A stretch of DNA of 49,125 nucleotides from Dickeya dianthicola NCPPB 453 (GTDB lineage Bacteria; Pseudomonadota; Gammaproteobacteria; Enterobacterales; Enterobacteriaceae). Positions 40,601 through 48,191 of the stretch are shown piece by piece (within the stretch, counting starts at the first letter, position 1; each line of letters opens with the position of its first letter). The notes under the pieces were generated by a model. That model did no database searches and had not been told where the DNA came from. It saw nothing but the letters and a program-made list of their open reading frames with translations. The stretch spans positions 2,246,770 through 2,295,894 of the forward strand of contig NZ_CM001841.1 of NCBI RefSeq assembly GCF_000365305.1. Direction: 5' to 3'. Both the position numbers and the translations under genes were made by a program.

Positions 40601-41156
40601 AGCGCTGGTCCTCCGGCAGCGGCTCCACGCCGCGTCGGCTGGTCGCCAGCACATAATCCCCGGCGGCCCACTGCGCCAACCAGTCGGCGCGATACACCTG
40701 ATATTGGTCAAACAGGTCGGCCAGCCGTTCGGCCAACTGGTAGCGCTTGCGCAGGTCGGCGTCTTGTTGCAGAAAGCGCGCCAGCGCGGCGAATTCCGGC
40801 TGAGTGAGCAGTTCCGGCAACAGCCGCACCAGCCGCCACACCAGCAGCGATTTATCGAACGGCGAGGTTTCCGGCACCTGCTCGTTGCCCAGTACTGAAC
40901 GGTAGACTTGCCAGAAAAAACGCGACGGCAACTGGATATCCAGCGCCGCCGCCACGCCGCATCCGCCGTCGCGGGTATCGCGCGCCAGCGCCAGTTTCAG
41001 CCACTGCCCGATGCCGTTGCTCTGCACCAGAATCAGCTCGTTTTCCAGCCCGCCCAGCGGATTGGCCGCCATCCACGACACCAGCACGTTGCGCAGGGCT
41101 TCAGGATGGTTGCTGTGGATCGCCATCAAACCGGGTTGTAACCTGTTTTCGCTCAT
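37668..41156 (-). CDS. recC: Exodeoxyribonuclease V subunit RecC
   Basis: Chi-recognition and scaffold subunit of RecBCD. From ATG at 41156 the protein has 1162 aa (MSENRLQPGLMAIHSN). Typical segments are ILVQSNGIGQWL, HVAHSAQREVEVLHDQLL, DVIVMVPDINGYAPHIQAVF, TLMPMRAIPFRHVCLLGMNDGDYP and DRSRREDDRYLFLEALLSAR. In-frame ATGs at 41183 and 41126 are alternatives; the MSENR start gives the N-terminal LxPGLM pattern I associate with pseudomonad or betaproteobacterial RecC rather than the short E. coli N-terminus. It heads the recC-recB-recD operon; dspF, in the same direction, ends 257 bp upstream. Confidence 0.92.
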   Translation of the reverse strand: MSENRLQPGLMAIHSNHPEALRNVLVSWMAANPLGGLENELILVQSNGIGQWLKLALARDTRDGGCGVAAALDIQLPSRFFWQVYRSVLGNEQVPETSPFDKSLLVWRLVRLLPELLTQPEFAALARFLQQDADLRKRYQLAERLADLFDQYQVYRADWLAQWAAGDYVLATSRRGVEPLPEDQRWQPLLWRALLRDTGEALSGTSRAALHRRFLDEVQRRGDADRPAGLPSRVMVFGISSLPQQALELLAAIGRWTQIFMCVHNPCEHYWGNIIADKDLLRAERARQQRKPGMPDVLALEELHQHAHPLLAAWGKQGRDYIGLLDEYDQREQYEALVQPLISRIDLFDSNGEGCLLNQLQEDIRDLRPLTESRARWPAIDPHQDSSIRFHVAHSAQREVEVLHDQLLAAFAADPTLRPRDVIVMVPDINGYAPHIQAVFGLLDRQDPRYIPFSVADRGPRQNNLLLAALEKLLHLPQSRVAVSDVLDLLEVPAVRRRFAIDDEHLPLLQRWIRAANVRWGLHARQRQSLDLPDAPEQNSWFFGLRRMLLGYAVGAGDAWRDIEPLDEIGGLDAVPAGQLALLLDRLDYSWQQLCQPATPAQWGERLRALLNTFFAADEGEDGFMLLQLDEGLQNWLEACESVALEQALPLSVVREHWLGLFEQSSLTQPFFAGAVTFATLMPMRAIPFRHVCLLGMNDGDYPRNRVPLDFDLMGQDYRPGDRSRREDDRYLFLEALLSARERLYLSWVGRSIHDNSERPPSVLVAQLRDHLSNGWRTADGQDVLPALTVEHRLQPFSPDYFTAGSPLFSYAREWRAGLLPQHAPATDAALDEYRQDGVLTLRQLADFARDPVRSFFRLRLNVWFEQEDATSQDQEPFAIDALENWRLQHELIQVQKAALHQRIPREQALTEQLARIARRGELAPGGFTAVLEQDLAEPMADLFTRYEQERETWPEPAPDEPLSLPDLPLEDWLNELRTDGQGNRCRLVLESGGLLHPTRRSYRLDKLVPFWVAHLAGHLGGQPLHSTLVSKNGTVYLPALEPEQAKAYWQALIDAWREGMRYPLPLAVKTGFRWLEAGGEPEQPPDGEAGKAARQCYEEHDPANRKFAESASNAYLARAYPSFDQLWANGEFARWAQQLLAPLSLTLKAASVKNKKSGGQS

Positions 41157-41355
41157 CGTTTTCTCTGGACAGCTGGGTTGCATTAACGCCGCGCCGAATT
41201 ACGGCGGACCAGTGAATATCTTAGCATTCAATGGGATTGGGTGGGATACCGCGAACAATATCAGGGCGTTGCCAGCGAGGTCGGTTGAGATTCAGGCAGC
41301 CTAACCGGTGTGATTTTCCTGATACGGTTGTATCAGGGATGGGGCGTTGTCGGCA

Positions 41356-41392
41356 CGGCAAAGAAAGGCGATAACCGATGCTCTCTTTGCCG
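41356..41392 (-). terminator. Possible hairpin after dspF
   Basis: A 9-bp stem (CGGCAAAGA/TCTTTGCCG) with a 19-nt loop lies just past the dspF stop. A second perfect hairpin (CCTGATAC-GGTT-GTATCAGG) is at 41318-41337. Neither has a T tract on the minus strand, so termination before recC is uncertain. Confidence 0.4.
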
Positions 41393-41413
41393 TCAATATT
41401 GCCAGCAGTGCGA

Positions 41414-41836
41414 TCAGGCGGCGTTAACTTCCGCCAGTGTCTGTTCGATAAACGCACGGGTTTCTTCCACCTGCCGGATGTAGCCGTTCATCAGCGCGCT
41501 GAAACCCGCCTCGTCCAGCTTATCGAGCGGATACTGACTGCACAGACGCAAATTGTCGTACTCATCCAGCGCCAGCCAGCAACCGCGCATCGCCGCCATC
41601 TCGAAATTGAGCAGCAGCATCAGGCGGTAGACTGCCGGTCGCTCTTCGCCTTTCAGGCTAACCAACTGGCAGTGCAGCAGCAGATTATCGCTGTGCGCCG
41701 GTACTTCAATCACCGCCGCTTCCCGACCGTCCGCGCCGTTCAGGACACAGATACCGTTATTCAGCGTCAGGCGCTGCCGGTTGAACTGGCTAAAATGTTG
41801 CAGCAGCCGCGCCGCCAGTTGTTGTGCTGATGTCAT
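41414..41836 (-). CDS. dspF: DspF, type III chaperone of DspE
   Basis: A 140-aa small protein of the CesT-like class IA type III secretion chaperones (DspF/AvrF), expected to bind the N-terminal part of DspE and keep it secretion-competent. The composition fits: leucine-rich, with the helix MTSAQQLAARLLQHF, a central beta region (GICVLNGADGREAAVIEVP) and an acidic C-terminal helix (VEETRAFIEQTLAEV). Its place 65 bp after dspE on the same strand is the standard arrangement in Erwinia, Pectobacterium and Dickeya. Confidence 0.88.
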   Translation of the reverse strand: MTSAQQLAARLLQHFSQFNRQRLTLNNGICVLNGADGREAAVIEVPAHSDNLLLHCQLVSLKGEERPAVYRLMLLLNFEMAAMRGCWLALDEYDNLRLCSQYPLDKLDEAGFSALMNGYIRQVEETRAFIEQTLAEVNAA

Positions 41837-41901
41837 GGTTTTACTCCTTTAATGAATCGATAAATATTCGTCGTTCCGTTTCCACATACGCCGTTGTTTT
41901 A

Positions 41902-44900
41902 TCATGATTTATCAAGCGTAACGCCATGCTGATGCATCTGATTGACCGCCTGCGATACCTCAGGGTTAGCCTTGCCGATAGCCCCTTCCAGGCTAAAGCT
42001 GCCCGGGCTGTCCTGGTTCTGACCGTAGCTGAAGTTAATCTTGCCCAGCAGCTTGGTCATGCTGACGTCAGCGCTACTGCCGGCGCTGACAATCGGTAGC
42101 GGGAACGCCAGCCCTTCCTTGTTCTTCACCGTCTGGGTGAAATCGACTGACTTAATACGCAGGTTGTTGCTGTCACGGAAGATCGCCGCGATGTCATCCT
42201 TACCCATCGTGTTGTTTTGAATGCCTTGTTCGACTTTCGCCTTCACCTCATCTTTCAGCTCCAGGCTGACGCCGGCGGTGGCGTTGGTCAGCGACTGCAT
42301 TTTTTGCACCACGGCTTTCAGCGCCGGGTTTTCCTCCATGAAGCCGTGAATACGCTCGGCGTTGGTCGGCGGCAGGTTATCGCTGACCAGCTTGCGCAAC
42401 GCATGGAAAATACCGTTGCTGTCCAGTTTGGACAGGTTGGCGTAACTGGTGCTGTAGCTGGCGCTATCCAGCGTCACGCCCTGCTTTTCCGCCGCTTCAT
42501 GCTGCCGGGTTTTGGCCTGCAGGTCCCTTATCGCCCCGTATTGCCCATCATCAGCCGGGGTTTTCGCCTCGAAATGCTTGTTCAGGATGGCCAGTTTTTC
42601 GCCGGTATCCGTCAGGTCTTTCACCCCTTTCAGCACTTGCTGGGTTTCCGGATCGGTGAATTTTTTCTCCAGTGACGACAGCAGGCTATCCATGTCGCGA
42701 CCTTCCAGTGGTTGCGCGGCTTTGAGTTGCATACTGATGCTGTGGTTGGTTTTGGTATCCACCGTCATGGTGACGGACGCGTTGCTTGATAGCGGCGCCG
42801 TCCACGAACCATTCGGGTCAGGCTTAGTAATACCAGCAAAGGCAGTGGCATTCGCGCCCACGTTGACCTGGTTCATGAAGCGCACCCGGTTATTGGTGGT
42901 GGCATTCTGCTCGGTAAACTCCCCGCGCACCGTGCTGTGCTCGTGGCTGGCCGACATCAGGTTGGCCCCAGCCCCCACCCCGACGGAAAGTCGTCCTGCG
43001 GAGGTCGGCACTTTGCCTCTTTGCGCCGCGCTGGGTTTATCCGCCAGATTGACCTCGGCGCGGGCATCGGCCGTCAGTGCGGCATCCAGATCGAATTTAA
43101 TCGAGAAGCCTTCTTTAACCCGGTGGTCATTACCCTTGGTGACCAGATCCAGCGGATTCACCTTGCCCTCGATCAGTTTGTCGACAAAACCGGGCAACTC
43201 TTTTTCGTTCAGCGTAAACTTCAGGCCATTTTGCTGTACGGTTCCCACCCCGGCGGTGACGCTGCCGCCAAAGCGGACATCCAACGCCAGCGTGTGTTTT
43301 TTATCGTCGAAATCAAAATTTTTCTTCGTATCATTCGGCGCTTGTCCGGTCGCCACCCCGACTCTGGCGTTCAGCCCACCGTTGCGCCCAAAGTTGACGT
43401 CAATACCGTTGTCGCCGCGGCTGAAACTCAAACTGTAGCTACGGTCCCCCGTCACACCGCCGCTGGGGATAATCGGGAACGTGGTGGCGTGAACCAGAAC
43501 CCTGGCTTGTTTAGGCACATAGGCTGTGCTGGCGCCCGCATTGTAGCTACGGTTAACCGCCAGACTTTCACCGTTATCCAACGACAAGACGGTGTCTTTC
43601 AGTTTCTTCGCCAGTTCGGTTTTATCCTCAGCATCCAATGATTTCTGGGACGTCAGTCTCACCGCGCTATTGTCATTGCCAAATGCCTGGGTAAAGGTTT
43701 TTACCGCATCGTAATCCGCTTCCAGTGCGCCAAAATGGGTGAAACCCATATCGGTGACCTTTTTCACGTCGTTGCCGCCGTATTGATGATCACGCAGTTC
43801 ACTCAGCGCCGCCTGAATCGGTTTGAGATCAGCGGCGGTGGGTTGCTTGCCGGATAACGCGTCCAGCTTGTCGACAATGCCGTGCAGGCTGCTTGCGGTC
43901 ATTACATCCAGCGCCAGGCGGGATTTGGTCAGCGCCATCGCATCGCCCAGATCGCGGTGCGGCCCAGCCGCCACCTTGTCGCTCTGGTAACTCATATCCA
44001 GCTTTTTATCCACGAAGGTGTTCAGCAATTCCCCCGCTTTGCTGTTTTTGGACAACGGCGCTGCGTTCATCACCGTCGACAACGCCACGCTCAAGTCCTT
44101 GCCGGAACGCTTATCATTGATGGATTGCGCTGCCGCTTTAAAGACCGACGGTTTGAATTTTTCATTCACCTCGCCGCTGTTGTTCAGCACGCCCTGATGT
44201 TTACCCAGCAGGGTCGCGGACTTGGCGGCGCTCATTTCCAGATCGTTCTGGAACGATTTCAGCTCCGCCATCAGCGGTTTGCCTGCCTCGCCCAGATCGA
44301 GTTTCTCCATCCGGCTTTGCAGGTCATCCCGTTTGGGGCTCCAGGTATGGGAAGACACCGCCTGCTCCAGTTTTTTGAACATGTTCGCCTGGGTGTCATA
44401 GACCGATGACAACCCTTCGCGCCCTTTTATATGGTGCTGGGCGACGTCAACCGGCTTTCTCACCATCTCTTTGGCGGTTTCTTTGACATAAGCGCCGAGG
44501 TAGTCGCCAAAGTTACTGTTGAGCTTGCGGCCTTCCATACCGGAGCGCCCCAGAACCTGCGCCTCCACTTTACCGGTGAGGTTCGTCAACGGAATGTGAA
44601 CCGCCTTGGTGACGCCGGCCAGACGGTCATAGGTGGTTTCGGCCGCACGGGGTTGTGAGCTGGCGGACTGCGTATCCGGCACCGTGGTTTTCCAGCCGCT
44701 CTGGGTCAGTTGGTGCTGCTGATGACCATCCGCGGAAATAGCCGGTTCATGATTTTTGGTGGTGGAAAGGTGTTCGGCTTTGACATCGGCAGGCGTGGAC
44801 ACCGGTTGCCATTGAGCGCTGGCGCGAGCTTCAGCGTTACCCTGTAACGCCTGTTTATCCAGTTTGAATAACTGGCCGTCCTTGTTAAGCGCAAACAGGT

Positions 44901-46806
44901 TTTGATCCTTGTCCAGCGCCAGATCCTTCACCTCGCCGCTCAACCCGGCGCTCGGCAATGGCTGAGGCGGCACCGCCGCGCGTTGCAAGCCGGGCTTGTT
45001 GAGGTGCAACTGCAACTCGCCCTGATCATTGGCGGTAACGAACTTGTTGCCATCCACCACCGCCAGCGCGGTAGTGCCGCTGTTTTTCTCCAGCCCCGGC
45101 AAGGGGTCGCCCGCCGACGGCGAATTGCGCCCTTGGGTGACGGCAAACACGTTGTTATCACCGTGGGTGACGCTATCGGCCTTTTGGTTGATGGACAGCT
45201 TCTTCACCTGCCCGTCATCCAGCACATACGCCTGATTATCCAGCCCGCGTTTTAACTGGCTGGCGCCGACGTCGGTTTTGCTCCAGCTCTGGGTAGTGCT
45301 GTCAAGGTAGTGGATTTTGCCTTCATGCAGCGCCATCGTGCCGAGCCGCCCCATGTCCATGACATCATGCGGTTGCGGACGCACCGGGTTTAACCCGGTC
45401 TTGTCAGCCACCACCAGCGTGTCGCTCAGGTTCCAGCCGGGTTTGAATCCTGCGGTTTCCCCCGGCGTGCTGCCGTCGGCCAGCGGCGCCAGATGCTTCT
45501 GACCGGCGGCGTCGTTGACCTGCGCATGAATATCGCCGCCATCACCCGCCACAAATCCCTGCACCTTGTGATTATCGCCAAACGCGGCGTTCAGCGCCGG
45601 GCTGTGATACGGCGCCAGTTTCACGGCGTTGCCGCCATCCGAGGGCAGCTTCCCGGCAAACACGTTGCCTTCATCATCGGCGACAAACAGGAGATTGCCT
45701 GTCAGTCCGACCGCTTTGGCGTTCACCTGCTCACTGCCGCGCGCCAGCGCCACGTTACCATCGAGTTTCAGTTCCAGCGTTTTGTGCTCGGCAGCAGGCG
45801 CATCCGCTTTCGGCAGCAGATGAAGCTGCGCGGTGCTGTTGCCTTTTTCCGTCAGCACCGCCACATTGCCCTGCGCATTGGCCGAGAACGATTTGATTTT
45901 GTCGGCAAACGGCTCTGAATCGTGCCCCGCCGACAGGTTAGTCAGCGTCTTGTCGTCCTTGACGGCATACAGCTTGCCATCCGCCTGCCCGGCCAGTTGG
46001 CTGTGCGGCGTGTCGCTTTTCTTCTCCCACACCTGATCGGCGTTCAGGCTGTACAGCGCCTTGTCGTGTATGTGCAGTTTTTCATTGCCGTGCGCCGGGT
46101 CGCTATGTACCCCGGTCAACTGCGCCTGCGCGGCCTGACCGGGCTGCGGCAGGTTGATGGTACTGACGCCGCTACGATTGACGATCGACGCGCGCACGTG
46201 GGTGTCGTCCATTCCCAGCGTGTAGCTGGCTTTATTCTTGCCCGACAGCGCCTCGCCGGCTTTGGCGGCCTGCGTCGGCGTACTGCTGTGCAGCGCCATC
46301 AGGCTGTCGCCGGACTGTTGCAGGCTGAACAGACGACCGCTTTTATCCATCAGCACATGTTGGCTGCCGTCTTTCGCGGCCTGATGCGCCACAAACGGCA
46401 GACTGTTTTTACCTATCGTCTCTGACAGCAGCGTTTTCAGGTGATCGGGCACCCCATCGCCCGGCGTAAGCCGGCCCTTTTTATCCAGCGACACCAGGTC
46501 TTTCGCCGGTGCGGCGGCGACCGACGACGAATCCGAGGCTGACGACATGGCCCGGTCAATAGCCGGGCGCATGTCCTTCAGATTAGGAGAGCGGCCAATC
46601 TGCGCGCCTTCATTTTTTGGCAACGCCGGTTGCTGGCTGACCGGCGTCATCCTGGCCTGCATCCCTTCCCGCTGCAACGACGCCGAGGCGGACTGCCCGG
46701 ACACCGGCGCACTGCCTTGCGTCAGCGCATGGCTAGCTTTAGCGGTGGCGGGCTGCATGTCCGTCACCAACTGCTGACGCTGAATATGATTGATATTGCC
46801 CAACAT
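41902..46806 (-). CDS. dspE: DspE, AvrE-family type III effector
   Basis: A 1634-aa effector delivered into plant cells; AvrE-family proteins promote apoplast water-soaking and cell death and have been reported to form water- and solute-permeable channels. The N-terminus (MLGNINHIQRQQL) is disordered and Ser/Ala/Gln-rich, as expected for a secretion signal and chaperone site. Residues about 240-900 contain repeated short strands (KSGRLFSLQQSGDSLMALH, KDGQLFKLDKQ) typical of a beta-propeller. The C-terminal half is the conserved AvrE core. I chose the ATG at 46806 because GGGAGAAGG precedes it; the open frame extends to 47172, but that part overlaps the promoter. A clear hrp box lies 43 bp upstream. 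Confidence 0.93.
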   Translation of the reverse strand: MLGNINHIQRQQLVTDMQPATAKASHALTQGSAPVSGQSASASLQREGMQARMTPVSQQPALPKNEGAQIGRSPNLKDMRPAIDRAMSSASDSSSVAAAPAKDLVSLDKKGRLTPGDGVPDHLKTLLSETIGKNSLPFVAHQAAKDGSQHVLMDKSGRLFSLQQSGDSLMALHSSTPTQAAKAGEALSGKNKASYTLGMDDTHVRASIVNRSGVSTINLPQPGQAAQAQLTGVHSDPAHGNEKLHIHDKALYSLNADQVWEKKSDTPHSQLAGQADGKLYAVKDDKTLTNLSAGHDSEPFADKIKSFSANAQGNVAVLTEKGNSTAQLHLLPKADAPAAEHKTLELKLDGNVALARGSEQVNAKAVGLTGNLLFVADDEGNVFAGKLPSDGGNAVKLAPYHSPALNAAFGDNHKVQGFVAGDGGDIHAQVNDAAGQKHLAPLADGSTPGETAGFKPGWNLSDTLVVADKTGLNPVRPQPHDVMDMGRLGTMALHEGKIHYLDSTTQSWSKTDVGASQLKRGLDNQAYVLDDGQVKKLSINQKADSVTHGDNNVFAVTQGRNSPSAGDPLPGLEKNSGTTALAVVDGNKFVTANDQGELQLHLNKPGLQRAAVPPQPLPSAGLSGEVKDLALDKDQNLFALNKDGQLFKLDKQALQGNAEARASAQWQPVSTPADVKAEHLSTTKNHEPAISADGHQQHQLTQSGWKTTVPDTQSASSQPRAAETTYDRLAGVTKAVHIPLTNLTGKVEAQVLGRSGMEGRKLNSNFGDYLGAYVKETAKEMVRKPVDVAQHHIKGREGLSSVYDTQANMFKKLEQAVSSHTWSPKRDDLQSRMEKLDLGEAGKPLMAELKSFQNDLEMSAAKSATLLGKHQGVLNNSGEVNEKFKPSVFKAAAQSINDKRSGKDLSVALSTVMNAAPLSKNSKAGELLNTFVDKKLDMSYQSDKVAAGPHRDLGDAMALTKSRLALDVMTASSLHGIVDKLDALSGKQPTAADLKPIQAALSELRDHQYGGNDVKKVTDMGFTHFGALEADYDAVKTFTQAFGNDNSAVRLTSQKSLDAEDKTELAKKLKDTVLSLDNGESLAVNRSYNAGASTAYVPKQARVLVHATTFPIIPSGGVTGDRSYSLSFSRGDNGIDVNFGRNGGLNARVGVATGQAPNDTKKNFDFDDKKHTLALDVRFGGSVTAGVGTVQQNGLKFTLNEKELPGFVDKLIEGKVNPLDLVTKGNDHRVKEGFSIKFDLDAALTADARAEVNLADKPSAAQRGKVPTSAGRLSVGVGAGANLMSASHEHSTVRGEFTEQNATTNNRVRFMNQVNVGANATAFAGITKPDPNGSWTAPLSSNASVTMTVDTKTNHSISMQLKAAQPLEGRDMDSLLSSLEKKFTDPETQQVLKGVKDLTDTGEKLAILNKHFEAKTPADDGQYGAIRDLQAKTRQHEAAEKQGVTLDSASYSTSYANLSKLDSNGIFHALRKLVSDNLPPTNAERIHGFMEENPALKAVVQKMQSLTNATAGVSLELKDEVKAKVEQGIQNNTMGKDDIAAIFRDSNNLRIKSVDFTQTVKNKEGLAFPLPIVSAGSSADVSMTKLLGKINFSYGQNQDSPGSFSLEGAIGKANPEVSQAVNQMHQHGVTLDKS

Positions 46807-46848
46807 TGGCCTTCTCCCGTGTGCTGGATAAATAGGGTTGATGGCTAC

Positions 46849-46876
46849 TAAGTGGTATACCGCCGCCGCCGGTTCC
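46849..46876 (-). promoter_or_regulatory. HrpL-dependent promoter (hrp box) of dspE
   Basis: On the minus strand GGAACC-N15-CCACTTA matches the hrp-box consensus GGAACC-N15/16-CCACNNA exactly. It is correctly oriented and lies 43 bp before the dspE start, predicting control by the alternative sigma factor HrpL. Confidence 0.9.
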
Positions 46877-46918
46877 CATCCGCCGCGGAATTTCTTTCCG
46901 GCTTTGCCGATAACGCGC

Positions 46919-46946
46919 GGAACCGCCGCCGCGCTTTTCTTACTCA
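46919..46946 (+). promoter_or_regulatory. Degenerate hrp box before the first harpin-like gene
   Basis: GGAACC-N15-TTACTCA keeps the full -35 half and the AC..A of the -10 half (consensus CCACNNA; the two C are T). It is 82 bp before the ATG at 47029, back to back with the dspE box. Confidence 0.5.
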
Positions 46947-47028
46947 GCAAACAGCGGGCATTTTGCCGTGCTGACACACGGACGTTTTCCATGACGGGCG
47001 TCCACATCCTGATGAAAAGAGGCGAACT

Positions 47029-48063
47029 ATGGCTGATATCAACATCACGCTCAGTATTCCCAGTGCCGGCCTGAACGGTGGACTGGGGGGCGCTGGCGGC
47101 GCAGACAATCTCAATAGCGGTCTGGGCAATAACGGGCTTTCCGGCAAGAAATCGACGGCGCAGGAAAACCAACTGCTGGAAGCGCTGGCGGTGGTCCTCA
47201 CCGCCCTGCTGCCCAGTCTGTTGAACAATAACGGCGCTCAGGGCGGCGGAGACAGTCCGCTCGGTCGCAGCAGCGATGCGCTCGGCGGCGGCGCAGGCAA
47301 CGCGCTCGGCGGCGGTCAGGGCAATGGGCTCGGCGGTCAGGGCAATGGATTGAGCGGCGGGCTGGACAATGGTCTGGGAAGCGGTTCGGGCGATGGACTT
47401 GGGGCGAGCGGCGGCCAGGGCCAGAACGGCCTGACCGACATGCTGACCAAATTACTGGATCTGCTGATGCCGAAAGACGGCGCGCAAGGCGGCCAGGGTA
47501 ATGGATTGGGCGGCGGGCTGGGCGGCGCCGGCGGCAGCGGCGGGGCTTCCGGCGCGCAGGGAACTGGGGGCGCATCCGGTGCGGGTGGTGCCGGCAGTGC
47601 TGGCGGTGCGGGTGGACTGGAGGGGCTCAGTAAATCGCTGTTGCAGGATACCGGCGAAAACAGCCTCGGCAACGGCATTTCCCCGACGCAGGACGGCGGC
47701 GGCCAGATCAGCGACAACCCGCTGTTGAAGATTCTGCTGGCGCTGGTGGCGCTGCTGATGGAAAGCCAGAAAAACCAGTTCGGCCAGCCGCAAGGCGGTG
47801 CGGGCGGCGGCAATGGCGCCGGCGGCGCTCCGGTTTCCGGCGGCAGTTCCACACCGACTGCAGGTAACGCAACCGCCGCTGGCGGCGGAGCCGCCCCCAT
47901 CCTCAGCGGAGCCGCTCCTGAAATCGGCGGTATCGCCGCGGCAGGAGCCAGTAATAACGCCAGCGAACTGACTGACGGCAAGGGACAAGCAGGCAACAAT
48001 TCGCTCGGCCTGACGCCCACAGCAGACGCCGTGGGCGCCGATACCGGGAAAACCACGGTTTAA
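47029..48063 (+). CDS. Glycine-rich harpin-like protein (HrpW-like N-terminal type, no pectate lyase domain)
   Basis: A 344-aa protein very rich in Gly, Ala, Ser, Asn and Leu, with no cysteine, the composition of type III secreted harpins. Three amphipathic leucine-rich helices stand out of the glycine background: residues 46-65 (ENQLLEALAVVLTALLPSLL), 135-148 (LTDMLTKLLDLLMP) and 229-250 (DNPLLKILLALVALL). The position, divergent from dspE, is that of hrpW in related soft-rot bacteria. HrpW proteins carry a C-terminal pectate lyase domain; here the tail is low-complexity and ends without one. The paralogue at 48192 starts almost identically. A GAGG ribosome binding site precedes the ATG. Exact naming is uncertain. 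Confidence 0.8.
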   Translation: MADINITLSIPSAGLNGGLGGAGGADNLNSGLGNNGLSGKKSTAQENQLLEALAVVLTALLPSLLNNNGAQGGGDSPLGRSSDALGGGAGNALGGGQGNGLGGQGNGLSGGLDNGLGSGSGDGLGASGGQGQNGLTDMLTKLLDLLMPKDGAQGGQGNGLGGGLGGAGGSGGASGAQGTGGASGAGGAGSAGGAGGLEGLSKSLLQDTGENSLGNGISPTQDGGGQISDNPLLKILLALVALLMESQKNQFGQPQGGAGGGNGAGGAPVSGGSSTPTAGNATAAGGGAAPILSGAAPEIGGIAAAGASNNASELTDGKGQAGNNSLGLTPTADAVGADTGKTTV

Positions 48064-48072
48064 CCGCCCCAT

Positions 48073-48118
48073 GCGCCTGATTATTATCCACTTCGTGGAA
48101 CTCATCAGGCGCTTTTTT
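48073..48118 (+). terminator. Rho-independent terminator between the harpin-like paralogues
   Basis: The stem GCGCCTGAT/ATCAGGCGC, with an inner TCCAC/GTGGA hairpin, is followed by six T. The second paralogue therefore probably depends on its own promoter or on read-through. Confidence 0.88.
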
Positions 48119-48191
48119 CACTTATCTGATGGCGGGCAAGTGTTTGCCTGTTTCGGGAACGGCATCTCATCTTTGGGTAAAGAGGCAAATT

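Noticed and set aside
46807-47172. Upstream extension of the dspE frame
   Set aside because: It runs through the hrp box and into the divergent harpin-like gene; a strong ribosome binding site marks the ATG at 46806.
47198-48105. Minus-strand frames opposite the first harpin-like gene, Pro/Ala-rich
   Set aside because: Low-complexity shadows of a glycine-rich gene; no start signals and no recognisable domains.
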